Shown here: positions 8,265 through 17,974 of the stretch, piece by piece
How the letters are laid out: each line of letters starts with the position of its first letter
Numbering within the stretch: position 1 is the first letter of the stretch
NCBI RefSeq assembly: GCF_023156535.1
Contig: NZ_JALNMH010000005.1
Location: 209,549-273,548, forward strand
DNA: 64,000 bases
DNA from: Pseudomarimonas salicorniae
GTDB lineage: Bacteria > Pseudomonadota > Gammaproteobacteria > Xanthomonadales > Xanthomonadaceae
Direction of reading: 5' to 3'
The notes under the pieces: model-generated
The model's input: the letters and a program-made list of their open reading frames with translations, nothing else
Database searches by the model: none
What the model was told of the DNA's origin: nothing
Translations under genes and position numbers: made by a program

Positions 8265-9601
8265 CGCGCGGCTCCGTCGCGGAGCAGGAGCAGGGCGATG
8301 TCGTCGCGCAGCGCCGACTCCGCCGAGCAGCCCAGCGCAACCGCCAGCGCATCGGCATGTTCGAGGCCGGGATGCACCGTGTCGGCGAAGCGGGCCAGTC
8401 TGGCCTCGGCATCGCCCTCGCTGCTGAGCTCGAGCACGCCGTCGCTGGCCAGGGCCAGGACGAACCCGCGCGGCAGGTCGAGTCGTTCGCTGGTGTACTC
8501 CGCGCTCTCGACCAGGCCCGCCGGCGTGCTGCGCTGTCCGAGCCGGCGCGGGGCGCCCTTGCCGGTACCGAGGATCGGCGGCGGCTGGGCACCGGCGTTG
8601 GCGTAGACCAGCAGGCGTCGGACCGGGTCGAGCACGCACACGCTCAGGGCGATGTGCTTGCCGATGTCGTCGCGGAACAGCTCGGTGTTGAGCTGGGCCA
8701 GCAGCAGGGCCGGATCGCCAAGCACCTCGTCGCGGCGCATCGAATCGAGCTGGGTGGCGACGAAACGCTTCAGGTAGACGGTGACGAAGGCCGAGGCGAC
8801 GCCGTGGCCGGCGACGTCGGCGAGGTAGAACAGCACCCGCCCATCGGGCTGCGGCAGGTAGTCGAGAAAGTCGCCGGACAGGAACTCCGAGGGCAGCAGC
8901 AGGTGGCTGAAGGCGAAGTCGCCGACCACCAGCTCGCGCCGCGGCAGCAGCTTGAACTGCATGCGCCGGCCGGCGCGCTCGCCCTGTTCGAGGGCCTCCA
9001 GCGAGCGCTGCAGGGCCTCGGTGCGCTGGGCCACCTTGTCGGCCAGGTCGCGATTCAGCCGCATCACCTCGTGGATGGTCTGCCACGCGCGCAGCGCGGC
9101 AACCACCGTGGTGGTCAGCCGTGCCGCGGTCAGCTCGGTCTTTTCCTTGTAGTCGTTGATGTCGTACTCGAGGATCACCTGTCGCTCGGGTGCCTGTCCG
9201 GCCTGCCCGGTACGCAGCACGATGCGCAGCGCATGGTTGCCCAGCTCGTCCCGCACGTGACGAACCACCTCCAGCCCGGCGTCCTCGGTTTCCATCACCA
9301 CATCGAGCAGGACCACCGCGATGTCCGGATCCGCAGCCAGCATGGCGCAGGCTTCGGCGCCGCTGTGCGCGGAGAGGAAGTGCAGGCCGCGGCCGGCAAA
9401 GCGCAGGCCCTGCAGGGCCATGCGGGTGACGCCGTGCATCTCCGGCTCGTCGTCGGCGATCAGCAGCTTCCAGCCGGGGGGCTCGCTCCGGGCCGGCTCG
9501 CCTTCGTCGAGCAGTACCAGTTCGTCGCGCGCTTCGGCCACCTGCCGCTCCCTGCTCCGGGGCTGGATCCTGGTCGCAAGCATAAGCCTTCGGCCGCTCA
9601 T
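8261..9601 (-). CDS. Response regulator with PP2C (SpoIIE/RsbU-type) phosphatase output
   Basis: About 446 residues from the chosen ATG. A receiver domain (WKLLIADDEPEM acidic pocket; phospho-acceptor Asp in VVLLDVVME, about D100; Lys in YDINDYKEKTEL) is followed by a coiled linker (LNRDLADKVAQRTEALQRSL). A PPM/SpoIIE serine phosphatase domain comes next, with LSGDFLDY, LADVAGHGVASAF and a late RDDIALLLL metal-binding Asp pair. Phosphorylation of the receiver should control dephosphorylation of the coupled STAS protein. Starts at 9601, 9583 (after gaagg) and 9706 are possible; none has an ideal Shine-Dalgarno. No cognate histidine kinase is adjacent. Confidence 0.88.
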   Translation of the reverse strand: MSGRRLMLATRIQPRSRERQVAEARDELVLLDEGEPARSEPPGWKLLIADDEPEMHGVTRMALQGLRFAGRGLHFLSAHSGAEACAMLAADPDIAVVLLDVVMETEDAGLEVVRHVRDELGNHALRIVLRTGQAGQAPERQVILEYDINDYKEKTELTAARLTTTVVAALRAWQTIHEVMRLNRDLADKVAQRTEALQRSLEALEQGERAGRRMQFKLLPRRELVVGDFAFSHLLLPSEFLSGDFLDYLPQPDGRVLFYLADVAGHGVASAFVTVYLKRFVATQLDSMRRDEVLGDPALLLAQLNTELFRDDIGKHIALSVCVLDPVRRLLVYANAGAQPPPILGTGKGAPRRLGQRSTPAGLVESAEYTSERLDLPRGFVLALASDGVLELSSEGDAEARLARFADTVHPGLEHADALAVALGCSAESALRDDIALLLLRDGAAR

Positions 9602-9694
9602 CCGTGCGAAGGCGCCACGCTCGTCCGCCGCTCCGTCCGGCGTGCGGCATACTGCACGGACGGGTGCGGTCTGACGCGATGGGCGGCGGGGCGG

Positions 9695-10024
9695 ATGCGG
9701 CAGCAAGGCGGCTACCGGGACGATTCGGCTTGGCGCGCGACGACCGCTTCGTGGCGGCTGCTGCTCGCCTGCCTGCTGTGCCTGCTCTCCGCGTCGGGCG
9801 ACTGCGCGAGGCGGTCGGCACCGAACTGCGCGAGCCCGCGTTGACCATCAGCGTCGGCGTGGCCTGTACCCGCGATGCCGGCTTTGCCGATCCACGTGCC
9901 CTGTGCCGCGCCGCCGACGAGGCCTTGTATGCCGCCAAGGGGCAGGGTCGCGACCGGGTCGAGCACCACGCTCCGGCACAACGCGCCGACGCCCTTCTGG
10001 CGCCCTCGGCAAGCAGAGTAGGCT
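9695..10024 (+). pseudogene. Truncated, frameshifted diguanylate cyclase relic
   Basis: From ATG 9695 one frame encodes a leader-like N-terminus (SWRLLLACLLCLLSASGDCA) for about 50 residues. Another frame, from about 9795 to 10024, encodes the last part of a GGDEF domain: LTISVGVACTRDAG, then RAADEALYAAKGQGRDRVEH. The catalytic GGDEF signature and everything between are missing. This fits an internal deletion plus frameshift in a secreted or membrane cyclase gene. The relic resembles, but is diverged from, the same region of the intact cyclase just downstream (SIGVAC, RAADAALYAAK). Confidence 0.7.
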
Positions 10025-10058
10025 AGCCTTCGCGGCACAGAGCAAGCCGGAAAAGGTC

Positions 10059-11792
10059 ATGCCCAACGGATTCGGATCAGGCACACGCCGCCTCCAGGCA
10101 GTCGGGTTCGTGGTGTTCCTGCTGCTGCTGGGAAGCGTGGCCGCCCTGCTTCTGGACGCGGTCGGCCGGTACACGGATGACGCCGAGGATGTCGCTCACA
10201 CCCAGCATGTGCTGGCGACCCTGGCCGGGCTGGAGGCTCGCGTGCAAGGGGCGATCGCGCAGCAGCGCCTGTTCCTGCTGCTGGGTGACCCGGACAGCCT
10301 CGCCAAATTCAGCATCGCGGCCGGCGCCTCGCGGGAGATCGCCCTTGAGCTGCCGAATCTGTTCGCGGCCGACTCGCCGCAGGCAGGCCTTGCCGGAACG
10401 CTCGAGCGCCAGGTCGATGCACGCATGACGGCCGCGGAGGGCGTTGCCGTGGCGCGCCAGCAAGGCGGATTGCAGGCGGCGGTCACCGAGCTGGGCAAAG
10501 GGCAGGGGCTGGTGCTGGAGCGCGACATCGAGCGCCGCCTGGCACAGCTGCGGCAGACCGAGCAGCAGCGCCTGCTCGACCGCCAGCAGGTCAGCGAGGC
10601 CAGCAACAGCCGACTGGCGCTGCTGGGCAGCCTCGGCCTGCTGCTGGCGGCATTGGTGGTGGTCAGCATGATGCTTCTGCTGCTGCGCGAGAACCGGCAG
10701 CGGCGGCGGGCCGAGCAGGCCAGCGAAAGCGATCGTGCGGCCCTGCGTCGAAGCGTGGGCGAACTGGAAACCAGGCAGCAGCAGCTGAGGTCGCTGGCCG
10801 ACCATTCCAGCCTGCTGCAGGACTGCCAGAACGAGCTCGAGGCGCTTGAAGTCAGCGCCAACGCTCTGCGCGAGTTGTGTGCCGGCTGGAGCGGCGCGCT
10901 CTACCTGATGCGGGCCTCGAGGGACTATGCCGAGCGGGCGCGCAGCTGGGGCCCGGCGGCCAGCCAGCCCGGCGAGGTGGTGGCCATGCAGGCCTGCTGG
11001 GCGCTGCGTCGCGCCGAGTCGCATCTTCTGCCCTCTCCCGAGGCGGGGCCGCGCTGCGCCCACCTGCCGGCGCCCGATGAGTGCTGCGCGACCTCGCTGT
11101 GCGTACCGCTGCTGGCACAGGGAGAGCTCCAGGGCCTGTTGTGGCTCGGCCATGAAGGGATGGAAACCGGCGAGCCGATCCGCGACCTGGCCGAGTCGGC
11201 CGGCCGCGACCTGGCCCTGACCCTTGGCAACCTGCGCCTGCGCGAGAGCCTGCGCCGGCAGTCGATCCGCGATCCGCTGACCGGACTGTTCAATCGTCGC
11301 TACCTGGACGAATCTCTGGGCCGCGAGCTGGCCCGTTGCCGTCGTCGGCAGCAGCCCCTGACCGTCCTGATGTGCGATCTGGACCACTTCAAGCGGCTCA
11401 ACGACGGGTTCGGACACGAAGCGGGCGACGCGGTCCTGCGCGCCTTCGGCGAGCTGCTCGGCAAGGCCGGCCGCGGGGAGGACATCCCCTGCCGCTACGG
11501 GGGCGAAGAGTTCCTGCTCATCCTGCCCGACGCCGACGCAACGACTGCCCTCGGCCGCGCCGAGCGGATACGCGGCGCCGTCGCGGCGCTGCGTGTTGAA
11601 CACCTGGGCCGTCCGGTCGGCGCGCTCAGCGTATCGATCGGTGTGGCCTGCGCCCCGCAGCACGGCGAGGACGAGGCCAGCCTGCTGCGCGCCGCCGACG
11701 CCGCGCTGTACGCGGCCAAGCACGGCGGCCGGAACCGGGTCGTGCTGGCGAATTCGGGGGCTGAGACCGGGCCCGTGACGCAGGCCCTATAG
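10059..11792 (+). CDS. Membrane diguanylate cyclase (CHASE3-like, GAF, GGDEF)
   Basis: A 577-residue enzyme expected to make cyclic di-GMP from two GTP. One TM lies near 12-32 (VGFVVFLLLLGSVAALLL). A CHASE3-like periplasmic helical region follows to about 185, then a second TM at about 186-211 and a coiled coil. A GAF-like domain spans roughly 250-400, and GGDEF spans roughly 410-565. The active-site motif is GGEEF at 481-485. A product-inhibition I-site RGED is at 472-475, exactly five residues before it. Both elements argue for an active, feedback-controlled enzyme. ATG 10059 has aaaagg upstream. The end overlaps the convergent response-regulator gene by 6 bp. Confidence 0.93.
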   Translation: MPNGFGSGTRRLQAVGFVVFLLLLGSVAALLLDAVGRYTDDAEDVAHTQHVLATLAGLEARVQGAIAQQRLFLLLGDPDSLAKFSIAAGASREIALELPNLFAADSPQAGLAGTLERQVDARMTAAEGVAVARQQGGLQAAVTELGKGQGLVLERDIERRLAQLRQTEQQRLLDRQQVSEASNSRLALLGSLGLLLAALVVVSMMLLLLRENRQRRRAEQASESDRAALRRSVGELETRQQQLRSLADHSSLLQDCQNELEALEVSANALRELCAGWSGALYLMRASRDYAERARSWGPAASQPGEVVAMQACWALRRAESHLLPSPEAGPRCAHLPAPDECCATSLCVPLLAQGELQGLLWLGHEGMETGEPIRDLAESAGRDLALTLGNLRLRESLRRQSIRDPLTGLFNRRYLDESLGRELARCRRRQQPLTVLMCDLDHFKRLNDGFGHEAGDAVLRAFGELLGKAGRGEDIPCRYGGEEFLLILPDADATTALGRAERIRGAVAALRVEHLGRPVGALSVSIGVACAPQHGEDEASLLRAADAALYAAKHGGRNRVVLANSGAETGPVTQAL

Positions 11793-12382
11793 CCAGCCGC
11801 GCTGCCGGGCCAGCCGCGAGGCCTCGATGCGGTTGCCGACGCCGAGCTTGCCGATCGCCTCGGAAAGATAGTTGCGCACGGTGCCCTGGGACAGCGACAG
11901 GCGGCTGGCGATGTCGCCGCTGGACAGCCCCTCGCCGGCCAGCCTGAGCACCTGCCGCTCGCGCTCGGTGAGCGGGTCCTCGGCCTCCCAGGCGGCCAGG
12001 GCCAGCTGCGGGTCGATGGCCCGGCCGCCGCGCTGCACCACCCGCAGCGACTCGGCGAGTTGCTCGGAGGGCGCGTCCTTGAGCAGGTAGCCACGCACCC
12101 CGGCATCGAGGGCGCGGCGCAGGTAGCCCGAGCGGGCGAAGGTGGTGACGATGACCACCTTTACATCGAGTTTCGCCTCATGGATGCGCGCGGCCAGATC
12201 GAGGCCGGACAGCCCGGGCATCTCGATGTCGCTGAGCAGCAGGTCGGGCGTGTGCGCCTGCACCGCTTCCCAGGCGGCCTCGCCGTCGCCCACCGCGGCA
12301 AGCACCTCGATGTCCGGCTCGAGGCCGAGCAGGGCGGCCAGCGCGCCGCGCACCATGGCCTGGTCCTCGGCGAGCACGATCC

Positions 12383-12386
<4 letters not shown>
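11787..12386 (-). CDS. NarL/DesR-type response regulator
   Basis: A 199-residue protein. The receiver domain has AEDQ at 6-9, phospho-acceptor D53 (LLLSDIEMPG), a conserved Thr in IVTTFARSGY and Lys in YLLKDAP. A LuxR-type helix-turn-helix closes it: LTERERQVLRLAGEGLSSGD, then LSLSQGTVRNYLSEAIGKLG. Its ATG overlaps the kinase stop (12383-12386, ATGA). It is the last gene of a five-gene operon with an ABC exporter and should act on that operon or on membrane-lipid or stress genes, as DesR/LiaR-like systems do. Target sites are not visible. Confidence 0.93.
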
Positions 12387-13524
<1,138 letters not shown>

Positions 13525-13528
<4 letters not shown>

Positions 13529-14136
13529 TGCACGCTCAGCGATTCCAGCTCGAAACGGAACGGACCCGCGGGAAGGCTGGCAGCCACGGCCACCGCGCGC
13601 AAGCGGCCAGGATCGGCGCCGGCGAAGTCGGCCAAAGCCAGCCGGCGGGTCTGCCAGTCGGGCCCGGTCGGCACAGGGCGCATCTGCGGCGGGGCGCCGG
13701 GCTCGCCGCTCAGCAGCATGACCATCAGCTGGCGACCATCCCCGCGCAGGCGGATCACCACTTCGCGGTGGGCGCGGGCGTCGACGGCAGCCATGGGCTC
13801 CTCGCCGAGCAGCCAGATCGCGCCGGACCAGGGATACATGGCCGTCGATCCGACCTCGCCGCGGACGATCAGGGCGCCCTCCTCGCCCTCCGTCGCGTGC
13901 TTCAGGCTCGCCGCCGAGCTGCCGCCGATCCGCGCATCCGTGCTGGCCTGCCAGGGCTGGCCGAGCGGCGGCTGCAGGCCGTGCTCGGCAAAGTGGCTGC
14001 GCCAGGCATACGTCTCACCCGCGGGCGGCGCAGCCACGGTCTCGTCAGCCCTGCTGCCGGGCCGCATCAGGATCAGCCCTGCCAGCGCCGCGGCGCAGAC
14101 GGCGGCGGTGATGAGGGCGCGATGTCCGACCGCCAT
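13525..14136 (-). CDS. Secreted or membrane-tethered CIA30-like hypothetical protein
   Basis: A 203-residue protein with an N-terminal hydrophobic helix (ALITAAVCAAALAGLILM, about 6-24), then a roughly 170-residue domain. The later half (REVVIRLRGDGRQLMVML, DWQTRRLALADF, FRFELESLSV) resembles the galactose-binding-like jelly roll of CIA30 (NDUFAF1-type) proteins; this is a pattern judgement, not a firm match. It lies between the ABC permease (3 bp gap) and the kinase (ATGA overlap), so it probably works with the transporter or provides the extracytoplasmic input of the kinase. Confidence 0.6.
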
Positions 14137-14139
14137 GGC

Positions 14140-14907
14140 TCAGTCCTCCCGCCCCAGCCGTCTTGCGGCCAGGGCCAGGAAGCCGATCGAGGTCAGGGCC
14201 AGCACCGCGGCATGCCAGCCGACCGGCACGTCCTCGGCCTGGCCGACCACGGCCAGCGCGATCTGCGCGAGGTGCCAGGCCGGCCAGATCACGGCGCTGT
14301 CGGCCAGCCATTCGGGGAACACCTGCAGCGGAATCCACAGCCCCGAGAGCACGGCCATCGGCAGGAAGATCACGTTGACGATGGCCGCGGCGCCCTCGCC
14401 CCGCGCCCAGCTGCCGATCCACAGGCCGATGGCGCAGAACGGCAGGCTGCCGATGGTGAGCACGCCCAGCAACAGGGCCCAGCGCAGCGGGTCGACGTTG
14501 AACTCTCCGGCCAGCACCGCCGCTGCGCTAAGCAGCAGGACCACCAGCAGCCCGAAGCCGAGGCTCATGCACAGCTTGGCGAACAGATAGGCGCCCGGGG
14601 GCATCGGCGAGACCTGGCGCAGGGCCAACCAGCCGTTCTGCCGCTCGACCGCGACGCCGACGCCGAAACCGAACAGGGCCGGTCCCATGATGCCGAACAC
14701 GCCATAGGTGGCGAGCAGGTACAGCGGCTTGTCGAGGTTGCCCCAGCGTCCCGGCAGCAGCAGGGCGAAGAGCACGTAGAAGACCAGCGGGAAGAGCAGG
14801 GTCGGCAGGACGAAGGCCGGCGTGCGCCAGGTGCGCAGGGCCTCGGCGCGGGTCTCGGCGAGATAGCTGCGCCAGACCGGCGCCCGGGCGGGGGACAGGG
14901 CGTTCAT
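14140..14907 (-). CDS. ABC-2 type transporter permease
   Basis: A 255-residue inner-membrane protein with six hydrophobic segments: FVLPTLLFPLVFYVLFALLL near 32-51, GVFGIMGPALFGFGVGVAV, FAKLCMSLGFGLLVVLLLSA, ALLLGVLTIGSLPFCAIGL, NVIFLPMAVLSGLWIPL with the usual SGLWIPL motif, and a C-terminal helix. Its start overlaps the ATPase gene stop by ATGA (14904-14907). With the ATPase it forms an exporter whose substrate (antimicrobial, lipid or peptide) is unknown. The DesK/DesR-like partner suggests membrane-stress response. Confidence 0.9.
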   Translation of the reverse strand: MNALSPARAPVWRSYLAETRAEALRTWRTPAFVLPTLLFPLVFYVLFALLLPGRWGNLDKPLYLLATYGVFGIMGPALFGFGVGVAVERQNGWLALRQVSPMPPGAYLFAKLCMSLGFGLLVVLLLSAAAVLAGEFNVDPLRWALLLGVLTIGSLPFCAIGLWIGSWARGEGAAAIVNVIFLPMAVLSGLWIPLQVFPEWLADSAVIWPAWHLAQIALAVVGQAEDVPVGWHAAVLALTSIGFLALAARRLGRED

Positions 14908-15833
14908 GCGGCCTCCTTGTGGCGGGCGGCATCGGCGGTCAGGACCAGGAAGGCGTCATCAAGCTTCAGCGGCAGGACCTCCAGCTCTGCGAGCTGCGGG
15001 TCGCGCATCAGCAGCTGGCGAAGCGCTGCCTCGGGCGCGTGGCTGCGGGCCTCCACCACACCCTGTTCCATCTTCACTGCGTCGAGGCCGGACAGGGCGG
15101 CGATCTCGGCCAGGGGCAGCGCGCTGCGGAAGCGCAGCCGTTTGCCGGCGGCGCGGGCCTTGATCCCGGCTGGCGTGCCTTCGGCGAGCACCCGGCCGCT
15201 TCCAATCACGACGATGCGGTCGGCCAGGGCGTCGGCCTCGTCGAGGTAATGGGTGGTCAGGACCATGGCCAGGCCCTCGCCGCGCAGTCGGCGGATCAGC
15301 TGCCAGAAGCGCTGGCGCGCCTCGATGTCGAGGCCCACCGTCGGCTCGTCGACCAACAGCAGGGCGGGTCGGCCGATGATGGCCAGGGCGAACTGCAGAC
15401 GCCGCTGCTCGCCGCCGGACAGCGCGTCATGGCGCCGCGAGACCAAGGCCTCGAGGCCGGTCAGGGCGAGCACCTCGTCGATCGGGCGCGGCTCGGGATA
15501 GTGACTGGCGAACAGCTGCAGGTATTCGCCGACCCTCAGCTGATCGGGCAGGCGCGCCTCCTGCAGCATGACACCAAGGCGCTGGCGCACCCGCCAGTCG
15601 CGCGGATCGCCGCCGAGCAGACTGACCCTGCCCGAATCGGCCGACAGCCGCCCGTTGAGCAGCCCCAGCGCGGTGGTCTTGCCGGCTCCGTTCGGCCCGA
15701 GCAGGGCAACGATCTCGCCTCGGCCGACGCGAAAATCCAGCCCTTCCAGCGCCATCGTCGCCCCGTAGCGCTTGCTGGCCCCGCGCAGTTCGGCCAGCGG
15801 TGCCATGCCCTGCGCGTCGTTGCTGCTCATCAT
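14904..15833 (-). CDS. ABC transporter ATP-binding protein
   Basis: A 309-residue ATPase. Walker A is GPNGAGKTT at 46-54. A Q-loop Gln lies in GVMLQEARLP. The signature is LSGGEQRRL, Walker B is LLLVDEPTVGLD and the switch His is in VLTTHYLDEADAL. The C-terminal 90 residues are the extension common in ABC-2 drug/lipid exporters. First gene of the five-gene operon reading to 11787; ggaggg lies 4 nt before ATG 15833 (a second ATG at 15830 is equally placed). Confidence 0.94.
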   Translation of the reverse strand: MMSSNDAQGMAPLAELRGASKRYGATMALEGLDFRVGRGEIVALLGPNGAGKTTALGLLNGRLSADSGRVSLLGGDPRDWRVRQRLGVMLQEARLPDQLRVGEYLQLFASHYPEPRPIDEVLALTGLEALVSRRHDALSGGEQRRLQFALAIIGRPALLLVDEPTVGLDIEARQRFWQLIRRLRGEGLAMVLTTHYLDEADALADRIVVIGSGRVLAEGTPAGIKARAAGKRLRFRSALPLAEIAALSGLDAVKMEQGVVEARSHAPEAALRQLLMRDPQLAELEVLPLKLDDAFLVLTADAARHKEAA

Positions 15834-16280
15834 CCGGCCCTCCTGGAAGTGGCATCCAGTGTCCGGCGCGGCGCAATGCGCGTGTAGTAGCGCACGTCAG
15901 CGATTGCGGATGACAGGTGTCATGGACATCGGGGAGGTCGTTATGGGCGCGAAGCGGACGTTCGCCATCGACCCCGATCGGGCAGGCTCTTCGTAGGAGC
16001 GGACATGGCCGCGACCGCGGAGGTTCGCTCTGGCCGCGGTCTGTGGAGAACACCTCACGCCGCGGTCGCGCCCATGTGCGCTCCTTGTACGTTGGGTTTC
16101 GTTGGGCCTCAGCGAAGCCTCATAGGGTGCGCCTTGGGCGCACCGATAAGGGCGTCCGGACGCTACGCCCGGTGCGGCCAGCCGCACCCTATGGATGTCC
16201 TCTTCGCGCCCTTGTTTCCTGCCTGTGCGATGCACGGCAACGCACAGGCAAGGGTGGCGGGGGGCGCGTACACTGGGGCG
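15834..16280. other. Divergent promoter region and composite element
   Basis: The 447 bp between the ABC operon and the aldehyde dehydrogenase gene is mostly the composite repeat (15945-16211). Only about 110 bp remain for the ABC promoter and 70 bp for the dehydrogenase promoter. No clear promoter motif was picked out. Confidence 0.6.
15945..16211 (+). repeat. Composite intergenic element, near-complete copy
   Basis: Left end gggcgcgaagcggacgttc (15945-15963) and right end ggatgtcctcttcgcgccc (16193-16211) are imperfect inverted repeats, matching at 16 of 19 positions. Inside are a GTAG REP pair (15993-16086), a gcttcg/cgaagc-type hairpin and the 73-bp palindrome (16121-16193) starting catagggtgc and ending accctatg. 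The same order and spacing occur at 28498-28762. No target-site duplication was seen. Confidence 0.85.
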
Positions 16281-17702
16281 ATGGACCGCCTCGCCGACAC
16301 CCCGCCCTCCGAACTGGCCCCGACCCTGTCGCGACTGCGTGCCGCGCAGGCCGCGCGGGTGCCGGACTACCACCAGCGCCGCGATGACCTGCGCCGCCTG
16401 CGCGCCGCGTTCAAGGCGCGACTGCCCCAGATGGTCGAGGCCATGCAGGCCGACTTCGGCCAGCGCTCGCGTCACGAGAGCCTGCTCAGCGACGGCTTCA
16501 CCGTGCTGCAGGAGATCGACGACCTGCTCGCCCACCTGCGCGCCTGGATGCGGCCGCAGCGCCGGCGCACCAGCTGGCTGTTCTGGCCCGGGCGCAGCGA
16601 AGTACGTATCCAGCCGCTCGGGGTGGTCGGGGTGATCTCGCCCTGGAACTACCCGGTCAACCTGGCCCTGATGCCGCTGGCCACAGCGATCGCCGCCGGC
16701 AACCATGTCTACCTGAAGCCCTCCGAGCACACGCCGGCGACTTCCGCATTCATGCGCGAGCTGCTGGCGGAGGTGTTTCCCGAGGACCGCGTCGCCGTCG
16801 CCCTGGGCGGACCGGAAGTCGCCTCGGCCTTTGCCGGCCTGCCCTTCGACCATCTGTTCTTCACCGGCTCGACCGCGGTCGGCCGCAAGGTGATGGCCGC
16901 CGCGGCGCCGAACCTCACCCCGGTGACGCTCGAGCTGGGCGGCAAATCGCCAGCGATCATCGGCGAGTCCTTTCCGCTGGCCACCGCCGCGGCGCGCATC
17001 GCCTCGGGCAAGTGGCTAAATGCCGGACAGACCTGCATCGCGCCGGACTACCTGCTCGTCGCCGAGGGCCAGATCGAGGCCTGGGTCGAGGCCCTGCGCG
17101 CCGAGGTGCGGTCGCGCTATCCGGACCTTGGCAGCAGCGCCGACTACACGCGCATCGTCAACGCCGGCCAATACCAGCGCCTGCGCGGCTACCTCGACGA
17201 CGCCCGCGAGCGCGGCCTGAAGGTCATCGAGCTGGCCGAGGTCGACCCGGCCCGCGCCGCCGCCGAACGCATCGTTCCACCGACGCTGGTGATCGAGCCC
17301 GGCGATGAGGCCAAGGTCATGCAGGACGAGATCTTCGGTCCGATCCTGCCGCTGAAGACCTATCGCTCGCTGGATGAGGCGATCGCCTACATCAACGCCC
17401 ATGACCGCCCGCTGGCGCTGTATCACTTCGAGCACGACCGCGAGCGCGTGCGCCGGGTGCTGGAGCGGACCGTCTCCGGCGGCGTTACCGTCAATGACTG
17501 CCTGATGCACATCGCCCAGGAAGGCCTGCCCTTCGGCGGCGTCGGCCCGTCCGGCATGGGCCACTACCACGGCCGCGAGGGCTTCATGACCTTCAGCAAG
17601 CAGAAGGCGGTGTTCTACCAGTCGCGAATGTCCAGCATGGCCCTGTTCAAGCCGCCCTACCGCGGCCTCGCTGACTTTCTGGTCAGATTCCTCAGCCGCT
17701 GA
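16281..17702 (+). CDS. calB: Aldehyde dehydrogenase (coniferyl-aldehyde-dehydrogenase-like)
   Basis: A 473-residue NAD(P)-dependent aldehyde dehydrogenase. Motifs are the cofactor site SPWNYPVNLALMP, FTGSTAVGRKVM, catalytic general base E218 in LELGGKSP and nucleophile C252 in NAGQTCIAPDY. The C-terminus has the SRMSSMALFKPPY ending typical of the CalB/medium-chain fatty aldehyde group rather than of betaine aldehyde enzymes. It oxidises coniferyl-type or fatty aldehydes; the true substrate is inferred. ATG 16281 was chosen over an upstream in-frame start that would run through the repeat. Confidence 0.88.
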   Translation: MDRLADTPPSELAPTLSRLRAAQAARVPDYHQRRDDLRRLRAAFKARLPQMVEAMQADFGQRSRHESLLSDGFTVLQEIDDLLAHLRAWMRPQRRRTSWLFWPGRSEVRIQPLGVVGVISPWNYPVNLALMPLATAIAAGNHVYLKPSEHTPATSAFMRELLAEVFPEDRVAVALGGPEVASAFAGLPFDHLFFTGSTAVGRKVMAAAAPNLTPVTLELGGKSPAIIGESFPLATAAARIASGKWLNAGQTCIAPDYLLVAEGQIEAWVEALRAEVRSRYPDLGSSADYTRIVNAGQYQRLRGYLDDARERGLKVIELAEVDPARAAAERIVPPTLVIEPGDEAKVMQDEIFGPILPLKTYRSLDEAIAYINAHDRPLALYHFEHDRERVRRVLERTVSGGVTVNDCLMHIAQEGLPFGGVGPSGMGHYHGREGFMTFSKQKAVFYQSRMSSMALFKPPYRGLADFLVRFLSR

Positions 17703-17853
17703 GGCCCTGCGGGCGCCTGTCTGGGGGAGCGGGGGGCGATGGTCTTCCCTGGACCGTGGCTCGGCGACGCGCTGCGGTCGCGGAGAAGCGCACTCCAGTG
17801 GGGCATCGTTGAGACGATGCCGCATGTGCTCGGTTCGGGGGCGAATCCGGCAT

Positions 17854-17929
17854 CAATAGGCTGCGGCTGGGCGCACCGGACATCCCGTTCGAATGCCCGT
17901 ATCGGTACGTCCAGGACGCACGCTCTGGG
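17854..17929 (-). repeat. Degraded palindrome of the composite element
   Basis: A reversed, mutated copy: caataggctgcggctgggcg at the left, cccgtatcggtacgtccagg near the right. It retains the order of the 73-bp palindrome but has lost arm complementarity. Nothing else is recognised in 17703-17974. Confidence 0.65.
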
Positions 17930-17974
17930 AAATCGCCAACGCGCGGCGAACGGCAGATACCCGCCTGAAGCAGA

